A stretch of 64,000 nt of DNA. It comes from Tremella fuciformis (lineage: Eukaryota; Basidiomycota; Tremellomycetes; Tremellales; Tremellaceae). Position numbers and translations under genes: made by a program. Location: positions 1,428,501 through 1,492,500 of the forward strand of contig CP136495.1 of assembly GCA_032768795.1 (NCBI GenBank), given 5' to 3'. Below are positions 57,180 to 64,000 of the stretch, piece after piece. A model generated the notes under the pieces. That model was given only the letters and a program-made list of their open reading frames with translations. It searched no databases and was not told the DNA's origin. How positions within the stretch are numbered: the first letter of the stretch is position 1; each line of letters starts with the position of its first letter.

Positions 57180-57923
57180 GGCGCTACGATTCGCAAAACC
57201 GGTTGTCAGCCTATAGAGGGCAAAGGGACCTTTGTCACTGGCAGCAGGGAGAAGAACAATGGGACAGCGCCGGAAGCATGCTGTTATACATCGTCGTGGC
57301 AACTCGCGTGTACCGGATTATTCTCGCCCGCAAGTCTCCGCACTGCTGACGCATTGCAGGAGTCGAGACCAATACACTGGCTATAGTGTGTGCTACACAA
57401 ACTTTGATTGATGAGATCACATTTGTCTTGACGATGATCTGAACTCAGTCCCGTTACCCCTCTGATTAGCCTCTGGGACCCCTAAGAGCAGCCTGGGACG
57501 TCGAGTGGCTCTGGGTTTTGTGCATCTCTGACCCGATTGTTGCATCGCAGACAGAAGACAGGAGTGCACCGTGAACGAGGACGGCGACTAGGATACCGAG
57601 GGCCCCTCGTCCGCACCTCACTTGGCATGTCTAAGCGAATGAGGAATGGCACGCGAGATATGTACGGCCAGAAGCACCATTGCTTCTGGTGTGAGGGCTC
57701 AGCCAACCCCATCCACTCTCCTCCAGACCTTCTTGGCCGACTGCTTCCTCGCTGTCCCGAGTGCAACAGCGAGTCTCGCAGAGAAACAGGGCTTGCCGAG
57801 CTCCCTTCCTGTACCACTGGCGTACCCGGCACTGCAACGGAGGTGTGTCCTGCCTATCTTACCTCGCCACCCCGATCCCATCGTTCTGAAGGCATGATAG
57901 ACTTCGGCTGAAGAGTGATAGCT
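57180..57923. promoter_or_regulatory. Divergent promoter region C1 / C2
   Basis: 744 bases between divergent starts. A plus-strand frame at 57537-57911 is open for 124 codons and contains HCFWCEGS..RCPECNS, two CxxC pairs 20 residues apart. It ends 10 bases before the C2 ATG. It could be a small zinc-ribbon ORF or a shadow; the equivalent region between C3 and C4 does not show the same Cys pairs. Confidence 0.4.
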
Positions 57924-59025
57924 ATGCCCTCTCTTCCAGTCAGAGCAACGACTCTCCTTCTTGTCTCAAAAGATAGCTTTCTTCACGACACTTTCCTGTC
58001 AGAGCAGAGTGCGACAGTAGATCTCAGCCTGGTGAAAGAGGGGACGTTCGGGGGCGAACCAGCATTTCTCGTCTTCTTCGACGTAGAACTACCGACCAAG
58101 AATATCAAACATTTCGCCTTCGACATTCATTTCCTGCAGAAGAATATCGTACAAGGTCAGCTCGTCTCTCTCCAGGATCCTCTCGGTGTCTGCTTGAGAG
58201 TTGGTCCTTGGGGCAAAGTTGACAGTCTGTAGCTGGTGCCACGCAAGAACTTCCCCTCACCGCCGACTCTCATTCTCCCAATCGACAAACGTTCTTAACG
58301 CGCATCAGCAGACTATGGTCGGGAACAATTTCTCGTCTCAGGGGAAGCGAGACACTTGACCAGAGAATGGCTACGAGCGGGGTTCGACCGCGCGTTATGG
58401 CTTTAGGGCCTAAGGACCTTCAATCAGCCCCCACGGGGGTCGGAGGAGAGCGGGAGCGCGGAACGGACATTGAGCCGGAAGTGGGAGCTCATGGCGGGCG
58501 GCTGCACCTCTTCCGCACGGGCAGAAAGAAGCTGGACGCCTGGGACTTCTCCCCTGGTTTCGCAGGAGCTACACTCTGGATCTCTTTCCGGGGCCCAGCC
58601 GTACGAGTCGTGGCGACCGGCCCCGATGTGGCCGGCATGGGAGCACCGCGGCGTTTCCAGGTCGGCGTCGTGATTCGCCATATCGCACCCCCCATGGTCA
58701 AGCTCCGCTACGTGCGTGCCAAAAAGGCCGAGTACTTCAAGCACGCCACTTCCCGGCCCAAGGATCTCGTCGACAACTCGTACGGTGGCCTACGAAGTGA
58801 CAGCGTGACGTGCAACAACACCCTCCTTGGTCGTGAATGCTCGAAAAACTGCGCCATATTCGACAACAAGCACATGAGCACCAAAGTGTGGAAGAAACGG
58901 CTGCTGCAGTCCGGCCTCAAAAGGGGCTTTGATTGCAAGGAGAATGACGACGTGAGCTACAGTGACTTCAAGGGGACTTCACTGACTCATCCCAGGAGTG
59001 GGTTTCCTACATCGACGCCGACTAG
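57924..59025 (+). CDS. Family C protein C2 (plus type)
   Basis: Three exons (57924-58148, 58226-58937 approx., last from about 58996 to 59025, after splicing a 77-nt and a 44-nt intron) give about 326 residues. Start MPSLPVRATTLLLVSKDSF, then DLSLVKEGTFGGEPAFLVFF and HFAFDIHF, an insert after the first intron, VRPRVMALGPKDLQSAPTG, GAPRRFQVGVVIRHIAPP, then the signature TCNNTLLGRECSKNC with IFDNKHMSTKVWKKRL, and the last exon EWVSYIDAD. C4 has the same plan at every step. The shared KEGT[FY]..P[AS] block and the Cys/His signature link it to the minus-type members. No recognised domain. Cytosolic by lack of targeting signals. Confidence 0.7.
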
Positions 59026-59787
59026 CCCATTGCATCTAGAAGCAGGTAACCGTGCACTGCTAGCATTCGTAGTATGACCATATGTACCATGTTGTCTTGT
59101 GATCGTGAGGCTTGGCACAGTACCTGTTCTACGTCAACGGCTGAGCTTGACGTGCGCGCAAGTCGTAAAACAGAGCGTAGAGCAGGCGGGCGTTACGGCA
59201 GACGGCGTTAAGTCCTCGGAGGCAGACTTGCAGGAGCGATGGGATGCGCCAAAGGTTATCGAAGCGTCGAGAAGCCCTCGTAGAGCTCCAGTACTTCTAC
59301 AGTTGAGTTTCTTAGGGACTCGCGGCTTCACTGACTCTTACTCGTTGCGTCTCGCCAACAGCTGCTGAGGTCCAGCACTTATTTAGCCACCTGGCCTACC
59401 TTGCCTTGCCTTGTTGTCGACCCGTCGGGCATCTTCGGCGGGCGATCGTTTGGGGGTTCACTTAACGGGTTCTCTGGGAGTCCCTCGGATGCTCAAGTAG
59501 AGTCGAAGACCCCTCGAAACTCAAGGATCGACCTTGTACGTTCCACAATTGTCAGCACGACGCCCTCAACGCTCACGGATCTATATTCAAAGACGGTGAC
59601 TCAAAGAGCGGCACTCTTGCTTGAGCCATGCAGGCGGGCTATTTGCAACTTATGTACTGGACATTCACGTCGCCATCGAACATCCACCACTGAAGTGGAG
59701 TTTTGCACAGGCTTCTCACGACTCTTGACGCTGTTGATGGCGGATAAATGTTCCGCAAGGAAAGTGTACGAGCCCATCGGGATCTGC
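59026..59787. other. Convergent gap C2 / C3
   Basis: About 760 bases between the 3' ends. Frame 59401-59823 is open on the plus strand but overlaps the C3 3' end and has no resemblance. Nothing else seen. Confidence 0.45.
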
Positions 59788-60653
59788 TCAAGCAGGGCTC
59801 AGATACTTGACCCAGCCCTGTGATCCTCAGTCGCATAGACACCCTTGCACCGGCAACCTACTTTGTTCGGTGATTCGCCGTCAAAGGTGGCCCGGCTTGT
59901 CTCGTCCAGAAACTCTTTCCACACCTCTGGGGTCATGTGCTCGGCGCCAAACTCGGCACAAGTCTGATGACACTCTCCGCGCACCTGGAGAGAGCAGGTG
60001 ACGATCTCTTCAGGGGTTTCGGTGATGTGATCGAGGTAGAAGGGGGTGATCTTTGAGCGACGAAAGATGGTGTAGCGGCGCGAGCCCGAAGCGCTGGGCA
60101 ATAGCAGGAGTCTGATCGGTGTGCTGTGTGCCACGACAAACCCGAAAGTGCAGGTTCTCGGCAGGCCCTTCCAATTCGGTGTCGCAGCCTGAACAAATGC
60201 GATTGCCCCGCGAGGGGTCTGTCGCATGGTGAGGGTGAGTGGGCGCTGGGTCGGAACATCCGCTGGCGGTATCTCTTGGATGCGAGCGGGTCCCATCCCA
60301 CATACGAAGGCGGGCTCGGCGCGGACTCCATTGAATCGCTTTGAGACGCCGGTGGAATCCAGCCGTACCTCGAACCCCATGGCTGCGGTCGTCCTCGGGA
60401 GGTCTTGAGTCATCTCGACGACAAGGAGCGTAGCTGGCGAGGCGTGATAGGTACCTTCCTTCACAAATGCGATATTGATCTGGATCCCTATGGTATTGAA
60501 GATGGAAGCCGGGTACGTTGCGAGGTTGACCCTGCTACTCCTATCGTTGAGCGGGCTCAATATGTGGGCGTATGGCCATCGTCGCTGGAAAGTATGAGCA
60601 GCGTCCATGCCGGGAATCGCCGCTCGAGATGCGCTTTGTGGTTCTGCAGGCAT
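59788..60653 (-). CDS. Family C protein C3 (minus type)
   Basis: Two exons with a 44-nt last intron give 273 residues. Closest to C1: MPAEPQSASRAAIPGMDAAH, TFQRRWPYAHILSPLNDR, IQINIAFVKEGTYHASPATL, FEVRLDSTGVSKRFNGV, GMGPARIQEIPPADV, LPRTCTFGFVVAHSTPIRL, FRRSKITPFYLDHI, then TCSLQVRGECHQTC with EFGAEHMTPEVWKEFL, and the last exon GWVKYLSPA, identical to that of C1. The kept residues include all three Cys and the His of the signature. The identical terminal exon together with a diverged middle suggests either recent gene conversion at the 3' end or strong constraint there. Unknown function. Confidence 0.72.
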
Positions 60654-61294
60654 ACCCGGTGTTGGGATCGGCTAGTCCAGGACTCGTTACCTCGGAGCGA
60701 TGCTACAATAGTGTTATTCGTTACTGGAAGTCTTTGACGCGCCCCATACCACAGCCAGAGGGATGCGGTGTCCTTCACCGCGTGGCACCACTCCTCGTCC
60801 AACACACAGTGATGGTCCTCGGCAGTCTCCGCATTGCCGACACAGGAGAAGCTGGGTACATTTCTGGGTGGAGATGATGAGACCTGCCGTCATGGCAGCC
60901 TGACTCCCATCCCTTGCTGAGGAGCGACCTCGATTCCAACAGACCTCAAGTCCGGACAATTTGGAACGTTGCCTGCTCGTGACGGCTTATCTTTAGCAAT
61001 GCAGGTTGAGGCTTCAGACAGCTTTACACCGGGACAGCGCCCAGAAACCACGCGAGGGGGAAACGTTGCCCGGCGTCTGCAGCAACGTTGCTTCGGGTCG
61101 GATTCCCAACAAGCTCTCATCCCTTCTCGAAAGCGGTCTGATCCTTAGCTCTGACAGTTCCAAACAGTACAAGAGTCGTGCTTGTTCGATAAGGTCGGTG
61201 TTGGGAGATAGGTGGGCTCATCTCTCCTTCGCCTTCCCCAGGTGGAGCGGGAAGAGTAAATTGCCGTGTGCAAGGCAGCTAATCAAACGTAGCG
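60654..61294. promoter_or_regulatory. Divergent promoter region C3 / C4
   Basis: 641 bases between divergent starts, the counterpart of the 744-bp C1/C2 region. Short frames only. A bidirectional promoter duplicated with its gene pair is the simplest reading. Confidence 0.45.
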
Positions 61295-62336
61295 ATGTGT
61301 TCCCTTCCCATCACAGCCAACACTCTTCTCCTTGTGTCGAAAGATAGAATCGCCCACAATGTATTCCTCGATGAAGAACAATCCAGGGTCTGTATCGGCC
61401 TGGTAAAAGAGGGCACATTCGGGGGGAAACCATCACACCTCGTGTTCTTAGAAGTGGACCTGGCCAGCCCGCGGATTAGGCGATTCGGCTTCGAGATCCA
61501 TTTCAAGTACGACAAGGTGAAATGTGAGTGTGCCTCATCACGCTAGGTTATGCTGTTCCTCCGAGTCCTTGTCAAGTACTTTCCTGGAGATGCTGACGAT
61601 CAGCAGCGCCGCGCACAACAACCGTTCCGTCCGATGCACCCGGTGCCACTCCCAGACGTATCTTTAGTCACAGGCGCGCCAAGACCGAAGTTCAGCCGCT
61701 AATCGTCGCCTTCGGGCCGAGCGACGTCCAAGAGCGCCCTACTGGAATTGGTCGGGAGACGGAAAGGTCCGCGGAATTGACGCTGCGTGACATTGAGACG
61801 GGACGTAAAAGATTTCTGAGCATGCCCCCTGCGCCTGCACCTGGACTACCCGGCGCGACGATATCCGTAGCGAGTCATGGAAACGCCCTACGGGTGATCG
61901 CGAAAGGCGTGGATACACTCTTCCGGGACTATGGTGCGCCGATGTTCTTCCAGGTCGGCGTTGTCATACAGCATATGTCGCCAATCCCCGTCCGGGTCAG
62001 CCTCAAGTATCTGCGCAACAATTGGAGAGACCGCTGGAGGCATATCCAGTCATTCAGCAAGACACTCGAAGACAACACCACCCGATGGAGCAATGTGGAC
62101 AGCACGACATGCAACTACACGCTCCTTGGTCGCGAATGCACGAAGAACTGCAACAACTTTGACCCCACCCACATGAGTACCAAGATGTGGAAGAGACGAC
62201 TGATGGACGAGCGTGGGATGTACCGATTTGATCGCCCGGAGAACAACGACGTGAGTCACCGCAATCCGAGGCGGACATCGACTGAATATTCCAGAAGTGG
62301 GTCTCTTATCCCAAACTCGAAGCAGACGTTGTCTAG
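61295..62336 (+). CDS. Family C protein C4 (plus type)
   Basis: Three exons (introns 61524-61603 of 80 nt and a last intron of 44 nt) give 305 residues. Same plan as C2: ITANTLLLVSKDRIAHNVF, CIGLVKEGTFGGKPSHLVF, RFGFEIHF, a basic insert, LIVAFGPSDVQERPTGIGRE, GAPMFFQVGVVIQHMSP, then TCNYTLLGRECTKNC with NFDPTHMSTKMWKRRL, and the last exon KWVSYPKLEADVV. Without splicing, the body frame runs on to 62433, but the gtgagt..ttccag intron restores the WVSY exon found in C2. Signature Cys and His all present. Unknown function. Confidence 0.72.
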
Positions 62337-63410
62337 ACGGTCAGTGCGTGGGGCGTTCATGCAGGGGTACAGCTTGAGAGGAGCTCTAGCGAGGACCTCA
62401 AGCAATCATCCCATCTCGACGCTCAGTTTGTGACATGCACGGAATGTGTTCATACTCTGCCGACTCACTGCCTCCGACTCGTCCCTTCATCTTTCAGCCA
62501 TCTCATATACTGCTGCAATTTCTGTTGCTCGAGCCACGCCTGCCTTCAGAAGTCAGTGCCCAGTCCGGCTGACAGTCATCGCTCCCTTCGTCCTTCGTCG
62601 ATACCATAAACGACACAGGGAGACTGGAAGTGTCCAGATTAGGCTCAACCGCCTCACGGTTTTTCTTCCCACGTGAATCCCTAGTACCTGAGGTTCCTTG
62701 CCGACACAGACCGAACAGTCTGTCGCGCGAGGACCAGCCATGCTCATACACGACTGTCGCGACTGACATGCAGAGAAATCTAGCCGTTTGCCAGAGCGAG
62801 CAGTCGTTGCAGACATGAGGCGCCGGATCCAAGCCTCGTTGCTTTTCCTTGGGAAGAGGAATCGTGCCGCGCACACTGCCACACTGCCACACTGCCACAC
62901 TGCCACATTGTCACACTGTCTCACCGCCACACTGCTTGATGGATCACGTGACGGGAGAGTAGGGATCTTAGGGCACAGGACGCTCGAGGATGATCCCTCA
63001 TCCTGACATCTATCGTCCCGTGTAGGTCTGCTGTTGCACAGCGCTCGCCGGCCGGCCCACCCCGCATCTTCTGGGGCTTGTAGATCTTCATAGGGAGCCG
63101 CTGCGCTCGTTCCCGCCCAGTCGGGCCTATGCAGATCTTCTCCGCCACATCCTACACGAGACGGAGATAGGGATGTGCCGGGTTCTTCTGACTGCTCTGC
63201 CAAGCGTCTTTGCTCTGAGGCAGACTCCATGAATGGCGCCTGTATCTGCGCTTGTCATCGGGCTCATAGTCTGACAGTGCCTCCCTGCAGATGCGGAAGG
63301 TTGTTCTCTGGACGAGACGGCACATGCATGACAGGCGACAAAGGGCTGGGAAAGGAGCCAGCTCCGGACAGGACTCAGACCTCAAATGTAGTGACAGGCA
63401 TCGGCAGCTG
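62337..63410. other. Convergent gap C4 / C5 with 8-bp repeat
   Basis: About 1.07 kb. Holds the acactgcc tandem repeat at 62873-62936. Open frames across the repeat (for example 62553-63230, minus) give low-complexity AVWQCGSVAV and are artefacts of it. No gene supported. Confidence 0.5.
62873..62936 (+). repeat. 8-bp tandem repeat, eight units
   Basis: Consensus acactgcc. The first four units are perfect; the last four carry one to three changes (acattgtc, acactgtc, tcaccgcc, acactgct). Confidence 0.9.
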
Positions 63411-64000
63411 CTAAACATATCGGACCCACGACTGCATGATCAGCCATTAAAAATACTGCTCAGCTCGCTCACTGTGATCGGACCCTCTCCATCATAGTTC
63501 TCTACCGTCCATTTCGCTAAAAGTCCCTTCCACATCGCTGGGGTCATATGCTCCGGGCTGAAATCATCGCATGAAGAATGGCATTCACCGTCCTCCTGTC
63601 TCGCGCAAGTGATCATGGGCGTTCCGGCCTGTCTCCCCAAGTCGAGATCCACGGGATGGATTGTCGAGCGCCGAAACACCATTCCGCGAGCGTGATCGGC
63701 TGTGCTCGGCAGTACCTTCACACGGGTATTCGCAGAGTGAACGACCACGACGCCTAATCGTAGAGCGTGCGGAACGCCATTCCACACAGGTGTTCGATCG
63801 CGTACGACCACCAGCACCCCATTACCGTACGAAAATGAAGTGACAGTCGCCGGATGTGTTGGAGAGGTGGTGTCAAGACCGGACGTAGGATAGTCCGCGT
63901 CGAGCTGGGAAGTCGAGGTTGCCTTGCAGGGAGTATGCAATCGAGTAGGGTTACTAGAAGTAGACTGAGAGTACAAGAGATACATTCGACTAGAGATCTT
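63411..64000 (-). CDS. Family C protein C5 (minus type), 5' part beyond window
   Basis: C-terminal portion only. From the edge inward: a polar, probably variable stretch, VPHALRLGVVVVHSANTRVKV (C3: FGFVVAHSTPIRL), VFRRSTIHPVDLDL, the signature TCARQEDGECHSSC with DFSPEHMTPAMWKGLL, then NYDGEGPIT and, after a 41-nt intron, the last exon SWVRYV. All signature residues are kept. By comparison with C3 about 130-150 N-terminal residues should lie to the right of this window, so the ATG at 63985 is unlikely to be the true start. A plus-type partner is predicted beyond it. Confidence 0.65.

Noticed and set aside
62553..63230. 225-codon minus-strand frame with AVWQCGSVAV repeats
   Set aside because: The repeats are the translation of the acactgcc microsatellite. 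The flanking parts have no resemblance to family C or any protein.
1..64000. tRNA, rRNA or transposon genes
   Set aside because: No T-loop/acceptor pairs, rRNA-like blocks, long terminal repeats, or transposase or reverse-transcriptase motifs were noticed while reading. A tRNAscan and a repeat search would be decisive.

Overview
The window is a gene-dense eukaryotic (fungal) chromosome segment. Genes lie on both strands, and almost all of them are cut by short spliceosomal introns, mostly 27-90 nt, with GT..CTGAC/CTAAC..AG signals. The fungal alpha-aminoadipate reductase, a HIS6-type isomerase, a Num1/ApsA-like cortical protein and a HET-C protein point to a basidiomycete. Intron style and base composition suggest a tremellomycete yeast, but that is inference, because I could not search a database.

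Conserved, recognisable genes: acylphosphatase (1134-1585, -), a mitochondrial malonyl-CoA:ACP transacylase homologue whose catalytic Ser and His are both replaced (1906-3559, +), FKBP12 (3809-4602, +), then in the core block eIF3d (-), NAN1/UTP17 (+), HIS6 (-), a DHX35-type helicase (-), LYS2 (+), a NiCoT nickel/cobalt transporter (+), a small acidic protein (+), a UBA-domain rhomboid-like membrane protein (-), an SDR (-), a tiny PIG-Y homologue (-), an inositol-polyphosphate 5-phosphatase (+), a basic KEN-box protein (-), a Num1-like protein with a ~420-residue VEKIVEVPV repeat (-) and HET-C (+).

Two regions hold lineage-specific material that I could not match to any known family. Region I (about 5.8-19.6 kb) interleaves two small-protein families, named here A and B. 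A has three intact genes, one broken copy and one copy put out of frame by a 13-G tract. B has three coiled-coil genes with a W-P motif and a shared phase-1 intron, and one B gene looks like an A-B fusion. The region also contains a multi-lesion zinc-finger pseudogene with a visible 14-bp tandem duplication, and duplicated flanks. Region II (56.3 kb to the right edge) begins about 0.9 kb after HET-C. It is an array of five paralogues, named family C, in strictly alternating orientation (-,+,-,+,-). This arrangement is best read as tandem duplication of a divergent gene pair. All five share a signature of three Cys and one His, C-x7/8-C-x3-C-x6-H-M, followed by x4-W-K and a separate last exon that starts with or contains W-V-x-Y. 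This array is the best candidate for an undescribed system. Its position beside a het-C homologue makes a role in self/non-self recognition a testable guess, nothing more.

Gene models below were spliced by eye from splice signals, reading frame and family similarity. Exact exon ends are therefore less certain than the identities.
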